Assembly (NCBI GenBank): GCA_949285835.1
Contig: CASEAR010000052.1
Location: 1 to 35,760 of the forward strand
Origin: an uncultured Verrucomicrobiota bacterium
Lineage (GTDB): Bacteria > Verrucomicrobiota > Kiritimatiellia > RFP12 > UBA3636
DNA: 35,760 nucleotides
Direction: 5' to 3'
The number at the start of each line of letters is the position of its first letter. Position 1 is the first letter of the stretch. Positions 9,607 through 17,815 of this stretch are shown piece by piece. The translations under genes and the position numbers were made by a program. The notes beneath the pieces were generated by a model that saw only the letters and a list, made by a program, of their open reading frames with translations, made no database searches and was not told the origin of the DNA.

Positions 9607-10845
9607 ATGCTCCCCTTTCCGCTGTTCCTCACATTTAAGCATCTGCGGCCCAAACGCAGCATTTCGTCCATAATTCCTTTCATCACCATCGCGGGAATAT
9701 CCCTTGGGGTATCCATCCTCATGGTCGTGCTTGCTGTAATGACGGGATTCGGAGATGTATGGAGAGAGAAAATACTCAGTTTCAAACCCCATCTGACCGT
9801 ATATTCCAGAACAGGCATAATACCTGATCCGGATGCGCTCTCAGAGCGTATCCGCAGCGAGCCGGACGTCGTATCCGTCGCACAGACGATTTCTTCCCCT
9901 GTTATGCTCCGCAGCGAGTATTCCACGGAACCAGTTGTCGCCATACTCATAGGAATTGACAAAAAAGGAACCGACAACTACCCGGGGATCCGTGATTCAA
10001 TATTTGCCGGCAGCTTCAACGTCGAAGAGGATAATGCCGTGGCCGGAGCAAACATGGCGATGCGCCTGGATCCAAAGCTGGGAGATACCTTCCTGTGCTA
10101 CTCCCCTTTAAGCCTTAAATCTGCCGATCAGCTGTATTTCCCGGAGGAACTTAGACTTTCCGGCATATTCAGACTGGGGATGAGAGACATAGATGATGGC
10201 GTCATTTTTACTTCACTCGGAATGGCAAGGGATGTCACGGGACTTGAACGCGGGTGTCAAACTATTCAGATTCAGGTTTGCCAGCCGGACAATCTCGCCT
10301 CCGTGGCAAATTTGGCGAACACACTTACACAGAAGCTCGGATCTCCGTATTACGTGAACACATGGCACGATGAAGATAAGGTCTTGTTTGATGCGCTTGC
10401 CACCGAAAAAACCATGATGATGATACTGCTTGCGTTTATCGCCGTCGTAGCCGCATTTTGTGTCACTAACACCCTTATAATCATTACCGTAAGCAGAACT
10501 GCGGAAATAGGTCTTCTGAAGGCTCTTGGCTTCTCGCCGGCGCGCATTATGCTGGCGTTTATCCTGAATGGTCAGATACAATGTCTGAGCGGAATCTTTC
10601 TGGGATTGGCATTGGGATGGCTGATACTCTGCAACCTCCCCGGTATTGTCGAATTCCTTGCCGATCATGGACACGATTTATTCCCCGAATCCATCTATGG
10701 GCTTGCAGAAATCCCGTACAGAATAATCCCTTCCGACGTGGTTACCATATCTATCCTCGTCTTCATATTCTGCTTGCTGGCAAGCCTTATACCATCGTGG
10801 AGAGCAGCATCGCTCGATCCGATAAAAGCAATCAATCAGGAGTGA
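9607..10845 (+). CDS. lolC: LolC/LolE-type lipoprotein-releasing ABC permease
   Basis: This 412-residue inner-membrane protein has the MacB/LolC/LolE topology. One N-terminal membrane helix (about 18-45) is followed by a periplasmic domain of about 220 residues (roughly 45-265). Three helices then form the FtsX domain (about 272-300, 318-345, 372-400). The opening FLTFKHLRPKR segment and the conserved ISLGVSILMVVLAVMTGF are typical of the Lol branch. With LolD it extracts outer-membrane lipoproteins from the inner membrane to LolA. The ATPase gene starts 3 nt after its stop. Only one permease gene is present here, so it may form a homodimer (LolF-like) or a partner may lie elsewhere. The assignment to LolC rather than LolE is arbitrary. 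Confidence 0.88.
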   Translation: MLPFPLFLTFKHLRPKRSISSIIPFITIAGISLGVSILMVVLAVMTGFGDVWREKILSFKPHLTVYSRTGIIPDPDALSERIRSEPDVVSVAQTISSPVMLRSEYSTEPVVAILIGIDKKGTDNYPGIRDSIFAGSFNVEEDNAVAGANMAMRLDPKLGDTFLCYSPLSLKSADQLYFPEELRLSGIFRLGMRDIDDGVIFTSLGMARDVTGLERGCQTIQIQVCQPDNLASVANLANTLTQKLGSPYYVNTWHDEDKVLFDALATEKTMMMILLAFIAVVAAFCVTNTLIIITVSRTAEIGLLKALGFSPARIMLAFILNGQIQCLSGIFLGLALGWLILCNLPGIVEFLADHGHDLFPESIYGLAEIPYRIIPSDVVTISILVFIFCLLASLIPSWRAASLDPIKAINQE

Positions 10846-10848
10846 CAA

Positions 10849-11565
10849 ATGTGCGATTGCGAATATGTGATTTCAGCAAAAAACATCAGAAAAACGTATA
10901 GTACGCCCTACGGAGCGATTCAGGTGCTCAACGGCGCTTCAATAAATGTGGCCAGAGGGGAACATCTTGCAATCGTGGGCAAAAGCGGTTCCGGTAAAAG
11001 CACAATCCTGCATATACTCGGCGGCCTGGATCGCCCAGAACCGGGGAATGGCGCCGAAGTGAGCATATGCGGGATTGATATTTTAAACTGCAGGGAAAAG
11101 ATACGGACTTGGATTCGAGCCGAAAGAATCGGTTTCGTTTTCCAGTCATATCAGCTTCTCCCGGAAATGAACATACTGGAGAACGTGATGCTTCCATCCA
11201 TGGCAGTTCGCGGAAAGAAAGCCCGCGGCGCTCGTGACCGCGCCATACATCTCCTCGGTCAGGTTGGACTGTCGTACAGACTAAAACACCTCCCCTGCGA
11301 ACTGTCAGGCGGAGAACAGCAGCGCGCGGCCGTTGCCAGATCACTTATGAACGGGCCCGATGTTATATTGGCAGACGAACCAACTGGCAACCTCGACAGC
11401 TCAACCGGGAACGAGATAATAGAGTGCCTCTTTGGCATGGATGCAGACGGGAAAAAACCGGCCGTCGTTATGGTAACCCATTCGGAAATTTCAGCCGCGC
11501 GTTGTGACAGGACATTGAGATTGTGCAACGGTGTCCTCAATAACTGTCAGGCTGACTCTTGGTGA
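10849..11565 (+). CDS. lolD: LolD-type lipoprotein-releasing ABC ATPase
   Basis: This 238-residue ABC ATPase belongs to the LolD/MacB-type subfamily. Walker A is GKSGSGKST (about residues 44-52), the Q-loop region is FVFQSYQLLPEM, the signature is LSGGEQQR, Walker B is VILADEPTGNLD and the switch His is in VMVTHSE. It powers lipoprotein release together with the permease encoded directly upstream, from which it is separated by 3 nt. The following lipoprotein gene, 28 nt downstream, could encode one of its cargoes. No unusual residue was noticed in the nucleotide-binding motifs. Confidence 0.92.
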   Translation: MCDCEYVISAKNIRKTYSTPYGAIQVLNGASINVARGEHLAIVGKSGSGKSTILHILGGLDRPEPGNGAEVSICGIDILNCREKIRTWIRAERIGFVFQSYQLLPEMNILENVMLPSMAVRGKKARGARDRAIHLLGQVGLSYRLKHLPCELSGGEQQRAAVARSLMNGPDVILADEPTGNLDSSTGNEIIECLFGMDADGKKPAVVMVTHSEISAARCDRTLRLCNGVLNNCQADSW

Positions 11566-11593
11566 ACAAAACAGAAAAGGAGGAATCATTAAC

Positions 11594-12073
11594 ATGAAAA
11601 AATATATTTTGTATACCGCTGTCTCCGCGGTTACCGTCATGGTTGCAGCATCGGGATGCGTCACCAATGAGGGCTTCTCCGGCAAAACATACTCCCGGGA
11701 ACAAGTTAAGACCGGAAATACCGTGAAATTTGCGACGATTGTATCAATTGAAGATGCAATAATCGAAGGCACTTCCGGCATTGCCGGTGCCATCGGCGGA
11801 GGCGTGCTTGGCGGCGCTTTGGGCTCTACAATCGGCGGAGGAAGCGGACGCACGGTCGCGACTGCGGCAGGCGCTGCCGGCGGAGCCCTCCTCGGCAAGG
11901 CGGTGGAAGGCGCCGCGACAAGGCGGAGCGCTCTTGAGATAACCGTTAAGTATCAGGATTCCAATCAAATGGAAGCCATTGTTCAGGAGGCAGGATCAGA
12001 CGTATTCCAAGTCGGCCAGAATGTACGCGTGCTTATTGGCAGCGATGGCACCAAACGCGTGCGTCCGCAATAA
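11594..12073 (+). CDS. Glycine-zipper outer-membrane lipoprotein (SlyB/17-kDa antigen-like)
   Basis: This 159-residue protein has a lipoprotein signal peptide: MKK, a hydrophobic stretch, then VAASGC with the lipidated Cys at residue 22. The lipobox is a little loose, with Ala rather than Leu at -3. A glycine-zipper segment (about residues 60-105) has many GxxxG steps such as GGGVLGGALGSTIGGG. A C-terminal beta-rich domain ends in VLIGSDGTKRVRPQ, as in SlyB and the rickettsial 17-kDa antigen. It probably sits in the outer membrane. The start was chosen at 11594 because AGGAGG lies 10 nt upstream; the same frame is open further upstream but that part overlaps lolD. The next gene, murC-murB, follows after 19 nt. 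Confidence 0.87.
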   Translation: MKKYILYTAVSAVTVMVAASGCVTNEGFSGKTYSREQVKTGNTVKFATIVSIEDAIIEGTSGIAGAIGGGVLGGALGSTIGGGSGRTVATAAGAAGGALLGKAVEGAATRRSALEITVKYQDSNQMEAIVQEAGSDVFQVGQNVRVLIGSDGTKRVRPQ

Positions 12074-12092
12074 AAGCTGAATCGATTCTTTA

Positions 12093-14369
12093 ATGTGCCT
12101 TTTGGAAAACCCTCTTTCAGCAAACGGAGAGTCCCGCCATGCCCATTTCATCGGAATCGGTGGCGTCGGCATGGCGGGTTTGGCATGGCTTCTTAAGCAA
12201 TCCGGATGGACTGTTTCAGGCTGTGATTTGACGTTTTCGCCATACTCAAAGCACCTTGAACGGTGCGGCATCAGCGTTGAATACACCCATTCCGCCAAAC
12301 ACATACGAACGCTTAATCCGGAAAGAGACGTTATTATAAAGACGGCTGCGGTTCCGGACACAATGCCAGAAATTGCCGAGGCTGTGAAACTCGGGCTTCG
12401 TGTTGTACGGCGAGGCGAAGCACTGGCCAGAGTATCCGGCCGATTTCGGACTATCGCTGTATGCGGCGCTCATGGCAAAACCACCACAGCTTGTCTAATC
12501 GCATCGGTCATGCGCGACTTGTTCCCGGACCGTACTGCCTGGTGTATCGGCGGAGCGACGCGCAAACTTGGGTTCGTTGCAGGCGGAATTCTCGCAAACA
12601 ACGGTTTTTTAGTTGTTGAAGCAGATGAAAGCGATGGTTCTTTAGCCTGTTATGCGCCATTCATCACTGTAATAACGAATATCGACTCAGATCACGTTGA
12701 CTTCTTTAAAACGTCCGATGCTCTGGACGGCGTGTTCAGGGAAATCGTTTCAAAAACATCAAGCGCTGTTATTTTCAACTTAACGGATAAACGATCATCT
12801 GATGTCGTCAAATCAACCCTCTTTATGAATGGCTGCCGTAAAGCGCCAGTTTCCCCTGTCCCAATCCCAAAACAAACCAGATTACATGCGGAAGATGTAA
12901 TCTTCGATAATCTGAAAATAAACTTCAAAGTCGTTTCTTCTGATTCAAATGCAGCGTATTTGTCCGTAAATACACCAGGAATGCATAATGTTGCAAATTG
13001 TCTTCTGGCTATGACGGCCTGTATGGAGGCTGGTGAATCTGTCAAACTGGATGAATGTGCGCGAGCGCTTCAGGAATCGGCGCAAATGCCGCGCCGGCGA
13101 TTCGAGCAAATACCCGTACCGCTGAACCGCTTCACACTCATCTGCGATTACGCACACCATCCACGCGAAATCAAAGCCTTTGTTTCTGTTGTCGCGCAGC
13201 AGTTGATCGGCAGAAAGATTGCTGTATTTCAGCCTCACCGGTATTCTCGTACAAAAGCGTTTCTTAAAGATTTTGCCGAGTCGTTTCCCGGTGTAGACAC
13301 TATCGTCATTGTTCCTGTATTTCCCGCATCGGAGCAACCAGCCGCAGGCGGGATGTCGTCAGACCTGTATTCGCAATTCAGGGACTTAAGGCCCGAAAAA
13401 TCCCCGCATACGGTTTTGCTTCAGTCTTTGAACGACGCCGTGCGTTTTCTTGAGTTCGAACTGCGTCCGGGCGATACTGTCATGCTTATCGGCGCCGGGG
13501 ATATTGTGGATATTGCCGGAGATGTATCACGCATCGTACCCGACGCCGCGCCTCCCTATGTTCAGACAAGACTGGGGGCATACGGAACACTGGCGCACGT
13601 CCGGCGTATTACTTCTGATCTGGACGAATTCCTTTCCTCCCCTCTCCCGCGTGCCGTCATTGGCGGGGGAACAAATACAATAATTTCACCAACAGGATTT
13701 TCAGGAACCATATTCCGTCCGGGAGCCGCTTATTCATATCTGAAGAAGGGAAGCGATCCGTGCAAATTAACGGTCGGGTGCGCTATGCCTGGGGCTTCTT
13801 TGCTGTCATACTGCCTGGAAAACAACCTTTCCGGGCTTGAGTTCATGGCAGGTATCCCGGGATGTTGCGGAGGATGGCTCGCAATGAATGCCGGAACTCG
13901 CTACGGATCCTTTTGCGACGTCGTGGACTGTGTTCACGCCGTCGACATGTACTCAGGAGAACGACTGGTGCTTTCCCGCAGCGGCCTGAACGCCGCTTAC
14001 AGATCTTGCCCGGGAATAAAAGGTCGGATCGCTCTTGAAATTGACATCACACTGCATTATGCAAGCCGCTCAGAAATTGAATCTAAAATCGAAGAAGCAA
14101 AAAAAAGACGTTTCAATTTTTCCGGACTCCGTACCGCTGGAAGTGTATTCAAAAATCCGCCGGAGGCTCCCGCCGGGAAACTGCTGGAAGAAGCCGGCTG
14201 CAAAAACATGCATGTCGGAGGCGCATGGGTTTGCCCCGAACACGCAAACGTCATCTGCACAGATTCATCTGCCGAAGCCTCCGACGTGATTGCGCTCGTT
14301 GAAAAAATGAAGGCAGCAGTCTCTTCACGCTTTGGTATTGAGCTGCAGCTCGAACTCAACGTACTCTAA
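12093..14369 (+). CDS. murC: MurC-MurB fusion: UDP-MurNAc--L-alanine ligase / UDP-MurNAc dehydrogenase
   Basis: This 758-residue protein carries two consecutive peptidoglycan-precursor enzymes. Residues 17 to about 475 form MurC: the UDP-binding HFIGIGGVGMAGL, the ATP loop GAHGKTTT (K129), VVEADESDGS, NIDSDHVD, DYAHHP and HRYSRTKAF. Residues about 485-758 form MurB: the FAD-binding VIGGGTNTIIS, GLEFMAGIPGCCGG, MNAGTRYG, and GSVFKNP with the expected proton-donor Ser (S684). MurB reduces UDP-GlcNAc-enolpyruvate to UDP-MurNAc and MurC adds L-Ala, so the two halves catalyse consecutive steps in reverse order of the polypeptide. The start ATG has no clear Shine-Dalgarno sequence. It closes the plus-strand cluster and converges with the MATE gene 12 nt downstream. 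Confidence 0.93.
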   Translation: MCLLENPLSANGESRHAHFIGIGGVGMAGLAWLLKQSGWTVSGCDLTFSPYSKHLERCGISVEYTHSAKHIRTLNPERDVIIKTAAVPDTMPEIAEAVKLGLRVVRRGEALARVSGRFRTIAVCGAHGKTTTACLIASVMRDLFPDRTAWCIGGATRKLGFVAGGILANNGFLVVEADESDGSLACYAPFITVITNIDSDHVDFFKTSDALDGVFREIVSKTSSAVIFNLTDKRSSDVVKSTLFMNGCRKAPVSPVPIPKQTRLHAEDVIFDNLKINFKVVSSDSNAAYLSVNTPGMHNVANCLLAMTACMEAGESVKLDECARALQESAQMPRRRFEQIPVPLNRFTLICDYAHHPREIKAFVSVVAQQLIGRKIAVFQPHRYSRTKAFLKDFAESFPGVDTIVIVPVFPASEQPAAGGMSSDLYSQFRDLRPEKSPHTVLLQSLNDAVRFLEFELRPGDTVMLIGAGDIVDIAGDVSRIVPDAAPPYVQTRLGAYGTLAHVRRITSDLDEFLSSPLPRAVIGGGTNTIISPTGFSGTIFRPGAAYSYLKKGSDPCKLTVGCAMPGASLLSYCLENNLSGLEFMAGIPGCCGGWLAMNAGTRYGSFCDVVDCVHAVDMYSGERLVLSRSGLNAAYRSCPGIKGRIALEIDITLHYASRSEIESKIEEAKKRRFNFSGLRTAGSVFKNPPEAPAGKLLEEAGCKNMHVGGAWVCPEHANVICTDSSAEASDVIALVEKMKAAVSSRFGIELQLELNVL

Positions 14370-14381
14370 CAAGGATTTTCC

Positions 14382-15830
14382 TTACCGGGAGACTTTCGGA
14401 ACCGGAACCCCCAAACCGGTAAGTTCTTCCCGCTGAAGGTTCTTCAGATGCCGGTATTCCGCAACCATCATAAATAATCCAAAAAACATGCTGGCGACCT
14501 CCGACACAGGGAAAGCAAAAATAATACCGTTAAGGCCGAAGAAATACGGAAGTGCGATCATAAACGGAAACGCAAAAATTATCTGACGCACAGACGTGAG
14601 GAAAAGCGCCTTACCCGGCTGTCCCGTACCTTGGAAATAGTGCGAAAACAGTATGCATAGACACCCGATAGGCACCAAAAGAAGGTACCGGCGCATCGTG
14701 TAGACGCCAAGTTTAAGAACTTCGCCCTCAGCCCCGAAAAATCCGATGACGTTCTCTGCGAAAACCATGGATACCGCATACGGCAAAAGCACAAAAAGAC
14801 ACGCTATCCCCACGCTGGCCAGGAAGATACGCTGTACACGCGAATATTTCCGCGCCCCGTGATTGTAGCCAATCAGAGGCTGCATGCCCATGGAAATACC
14901 AAGCAGCGGAGTGAGAATAATATGTCGAATCGTCATTACAACGCCGAATGCCGCCATTACCGTATCTACTGAATATCCGCTGTCCCGCGTATAACGATGT
15001 ATCATGTTGTTCTGTACCGTCCATGTTAATGTCGCCACAATATTAAACAGAAACGGCGTCGCCCCATTGTAAAATACATTGCGAATGATTCCCCAGCGCA
15101 ACATCAGGTCTTTTATTCTAAAATCAATGACGCTCCTTCTCTTGAAAAACCACAATACCATAACAACTGAAATAAACTGTGAAAATACAGTTGCCCACGC
15201 CGCCCCGGACATACCCCATCTAAAGTAATGTATAAAACACCAGTCCAATATAATGTTGAGCACCGCACCTGTCGCCTGCGTCAACATGGAATAACCGGAC
15301 GCGCCTTCTGCCCGTATGAGATGGTTGTGTGTCGTCAGCATCGCAAATGGAGTGCCCAGCAGTATAACCCTCATGTACTCCGCCGCACAATTCATCGAAC
15401 TGGAATCAGCGCCGAACACCGTCAAAAGAGGTCTCAAATAAAACTCTCCGAAAAACACAATGATGAAAGAGGCAAGGAGATACAAAGTTATACCCTGAGA
15501 AAACACTTTCCCCGCCTCGTCATAATCGCCACGGCCGAGAGACAGTGAATATACGACGGCACAGCCGCGTCCAATTAAAATTGTGAACGCAAAAATGAGC
15601 GTTGTAAATGGCAGAGCAGCGCTCATCGCAGCAAGCCCCGTCTCACCTATGTATCGTCCAATAAACACCCTGTCCACAAATGAATACAGACTGCTTACGA
15701 CGAGGCCAATCATGGAAGGAAGAGACAACCTCAAAACCAACGGTAGTATTTTGTCAGTACCTAAACGTTCCGTCTCCAGGCGCTGGTTTCGCAAATGAAC
15801 GTCCCTCTCTGCCAATCCCGTAGTATTCAT
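14382..15830 (-). CDS. MATE-family efflux transporter
   Basis: This 482-residue membrane protein has twelve hydrophobic segments in two six-helix halves, as in MATE (multi-antimicrobial extrusion) transporters. These export cationic drugs or metabolites in exchange for Na+ or H+. The opening LRLSLPSMIGLVVSSLYSFV and FIGRYIGETGLAAMSAALPF are characteristic. The second half begins near RHIILTPLLGISMGMQPLIGYN. The frame extends upstream to a GTG run at 15869. The ATG at 15830 is preceded by GGAG at 7 nt and is the better start. The gene stands alone, convergent with murC-murB. The substrate is unknown. Confidence 0.9.
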   Translation of the reverse strand: MNTTGLAERDVHLRNQRLETERLGTDKILPLVLRLSLPSMIGLVVSSLYSFVDRVFIGRYIGETGLAAMSAALPFTTLIFAFTILIGRGCAVVYSLSLGRGDYDEAGKVFSQGITLYLLASFIIVFFGEFYLRPLLTVFGADSSSMNCAAEYMRVILLGTPFAMLTTHNHLIRAEGASGYSMLTQATGAVLNIILDWCFIHYFRWGMSGAAWATVFSQFISVVMVLWFFKRRSVIDFRIKDLMLRWGIIRNVFYNGATPFLFNIVATLTWTVQNNMIHRYTRDSGYSVDTVMAAFGVVMTIRHIILTPLLGISMGMQPLIGYNHGARKYSRVQRIFLASVGIACLFVLLPYAVSMVFAENVIGFFGAEGEVLKLGVYTMRRYLLLVPIGCLCILFSHYFQGTGQPGKALFLTSVRQIIFAFPFMIALPYFFGLNGIIFAFPVSEVASMFFGLFMMVAEYRHLKNLQREELTGLGVPVPKVSR

Positions 15831-15893
15831 CAAAAGTCTCCGCCGCTCCAAACCTGCAGACACCACCACACGCCCGCACGATTTAAAGGGTAA

Positions 15894-15922
15894 ACCCTAC
15901 TACCATGCAACAACTGTGTCAA
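15894..15922 (-). promoter_or_regulatory. Candidate MATE promoter with overlapping palindrome
   Basis: On the minus strand a perfect TTGACA (15922-15917) is followed after 17 nt by TAGGGT (15899-15894), a weak -10. The palindrome AGGGTAAACCCT (15887-15898) overlaps the -10, a placement typical of a repressor site. The leader would be about 55 nt. Confidence 0.4.
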
Positions 15923-16127
15923 GATCAATTCTCAAATGCACGGCATCGTGAAAAGTGCAGAATGCAGCGTCCATACCCAAAGGAAGGATTACAGACATGA
16001 AAAGAAACGCCCAAAAGAGGTGCATCCGCATTGCCGCCATACGGGTAGATCATTCTTAGAAAACAGTAATGTTTCGCTTTCTGCTGAAATGGAGGCTGCA
16101 ACAAGATCCACGCAGAAAGGAAATATC

Positions 16128-17191
16128 ATGGCGCAGTATAGCAAATATTATAATCCCCGGGCACATCTTAAGGTTGAAGACCGCGAACGTCTGGGCAAGG
16201 CATGGAACAACTGGCTCAGGACGAAGCCAGGCAGCATTTCTATTCTGGCTTTTGCAAAGACACACGGCGTCTCGCAGACACTTTGGAGACGCGAGCTGCA
16301 AAGGCGTACCTCAGGGGCAATTTTAACGCCTGACATCCGAAGACGAGGCAAACATGAACGAAGATTAAACTGCATCAAGGCATAACGGCAAAGCGTCGGA
16401 GAGAACACAATGCCGCGCCGAGCAGCAAACAAAAAACCGCGGATCAAGACGTCTCTTTTCGCAGCAGAACAAATTTCCAACCTTATTCTCAATGATAAAA
16501 TGTCTCCTTACAGCGTCTCTATGGTACTCAAAGAAAAGATTAAGAATAAATACGTTTCGTCGCCTCGTACGATTTACAGCCTCATTGATGCGGGCTTTTT
16601 AAGGCAAAACATGGCGGCACGCCATATCATCCCGGGCAGAAAAAGAAACCTCGGATTATACCGCATCCGGCCAAAACCGTGCCCGGGTGGAACAGCATTG
16701 CCGGACGGCCAAAAGAGGCCGACAGCCGGGCATGTCTTGGACATCTGGAAATGGATACCGTCTTTTCTTCGAGCAAGGGCAAGGGCGGAATACTCTGCAC
16801 CTATGACCGCAAATCGCGCAGGTACTGTGTTGAGAAGCTTAATGCTGTATCTCAAGCCGAAGTCATCCGCGCTTTAAAACGCCTTCGCAAACGCGGCGTT
16901 ATCATCAATGCCTTGTCCGTCACAACGAACAACGGATGCGAATTCCTCAATCAGGCAAAGCTTGAGGACACCTTGAAGTGCAAGGTTTACTATACACGTG
17001 CCTACGACTCCAACGAGAAAGGCGGAATTGAGAACAGCAACCGCCTTTTCAGAAGATGGTTCCCAAAAGGAACCAACTTCTCCCGCGTCAGCAGCGAAAA
17101 ACTCAGAAGAGTGGAAAATATCATAAACAACATGCCGAGAAAATCCCTCGGCGGAAAGTGCCCCAGTGCGTATTATTCACTTACAGCCTGA
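16128..17191 (+). pseudogene. Decayed IS30-family transposase
   Basis: Across 1064 nt (about 354 codons, full family length) an IS30-type DDE transposase can be read, but only by changing frame. The N-terminal helix-turn-helix part (from the ATG at 16128, preceded by AAAGGAAA) ends at a stop at 16383-16385. A conserved-looking piece (KRRREHNAA) sits in another frame at about 16391-16417. The next part (RRAANKKPRIKTSL, then SPYSVSMVL) returns to the first frame. From about 16640 the catalytic part lies again in the second frame: GHLEMDTV with the first Asp, TTNNGCEF, and NEKGGIENSNRLFRRWFPKG with the Glu. The second catalytic Asp, expected in T-D-N-G, is Asn (codon 16928-16930). I could not identify terminal inverted repeats, so element ends are not given. 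Confidence 0.8.
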
Positions 17192-17263
17192 ATACCAATA
17201 TCTGTCTCTGAAAAAAATTAGTGGACGTTTCTCTTCCAATTCACCATTTTAACACACCAAGTG

Positions 17264-17276
17264 AGACAATTTGTCT
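17264..17276. promoter_or_regulatory. Palindrome upstream of the sigma-54 promoter
   Basis: AGACAA-T-TTGTCT is a perfect 6-bp-arm palindrome centred at 17270, about 61 nt upstream of the -24 GG. It could be the binding site of an enhancer-binding activator, although such sites are more often 80-200 nt upstream. Confidence 0.35.
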
Positions 17277-17329
17277 GATATATGTGTCAAAATATCTCTA
17301 AGCGCAAAACTTTTTTAGCCGCGACCCGA

Positions 17330-17345
17330 TGGCACGCTCTTTGCT
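17330..17345 (+). promoter_or_regulatory. Sigma-54 (-24/-12) promoter for the hsp20 pair
   Basis: TGGCACGCTCTTTGCT matches the sigma-54 consensus TGGCACG-N4-TTGCW at every fixed position. GG (17331-17332) and GC (17343-17344) are separated by the required 10 nt. Transcription would start near 17356, about 35 nt before the first hsp20 ATG. Such promoters need an AAA+ enhancer-binding activator, and none is encoded in this window. Confidence 0.75.
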
Positions 17346-17390
17346 CACATTGAAAGTGCGCCGGACAACCGGCGGGAAAGGATAAAAGAT

Positions 17391-17780
17391 ATGAACGAGT
17401 CATTTATGTATACGCCATGGAGCCTTATCAATGAGATTATCGGTGGAAGCGACCGCTTTGAAAGGATGTTCAGGGATATTGCCAGAGTTGTCGACGGGAA
17501 ATACCCGCCTGCAAACGTTTACAGTTCCGACAAGGAGATTGTTCTGGATATAGAAATGCCGGGCGTCGACAAGAAAGACGTAAGCATTGATCTGGAGGAA
17601 AGATCCATCACGATCGGCTTCCCGAGCGGAAACGCCGGGAATTCCGGTTCTCGCAAATTCGACCTGCCGTTCGACGTTGACAAGTCGAAAGTAACTGCCG
17701 TCTTCAAAAACGGAGTGCTCAGGATCAGCCTGCCGAAGGCGGAAGCAGTAGGCGCAAAGAGAATCGAAATTTCCGACTAA
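17391..17780 (+). CDS. Small heat-shock protein (Hsp20/alpha-crystallin), first of two
   Basis: This 129-residue ATP-independent chaperone binds unfolding proteins in the cytoplasm. A variable N-terminal arm (about 1-38) precedes the alpha-crystallin domain (about 39-122), with PPANVYSSDKEIVLDIEMPGV and the conserved FKNGVLRISLPK. The C-terminal RIEISD carries the IxI motif that docks on a neighbouring subunit. AAAGGAT lies about 8 nt before the ATG. It is transcribed with a second hsp20 gene 35 nt downstream, apparently from the sigma-54 promoter just upstream. Length and motifs are normal. Confidence 0.93.
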   Translation: MNESFMYTPWSLINEIIGGSDRFERMFRDIARVVDGKYPPANVYSSDKEIVLDIEMPGVDKKDVSIDLEERSITIGFPSGNAGNSGSRKFDLPFDVDKSKVTAVFKNGVLRISLPKAEAVGAKRIEISD

Positions 17781-17815
17781 GATAAAGAACAGACCATCAG
17801 GAAAGGACTTCAGAC

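Noticed and set aside
14370-14390. Small AAGGA-TTT-TCCTT hairpin between murC-murB and the MATE gene
   Set aside because: The stem is only 5 bp and no T tract follows, which is too weak to call a terminator.
16128-17191. Programmed frameshifting in the IS30 transposase
   Set aside because: No slippery heptamer was seen at the switches, at least two changes of frame are needed, and the second catalytic Asp is Asn.
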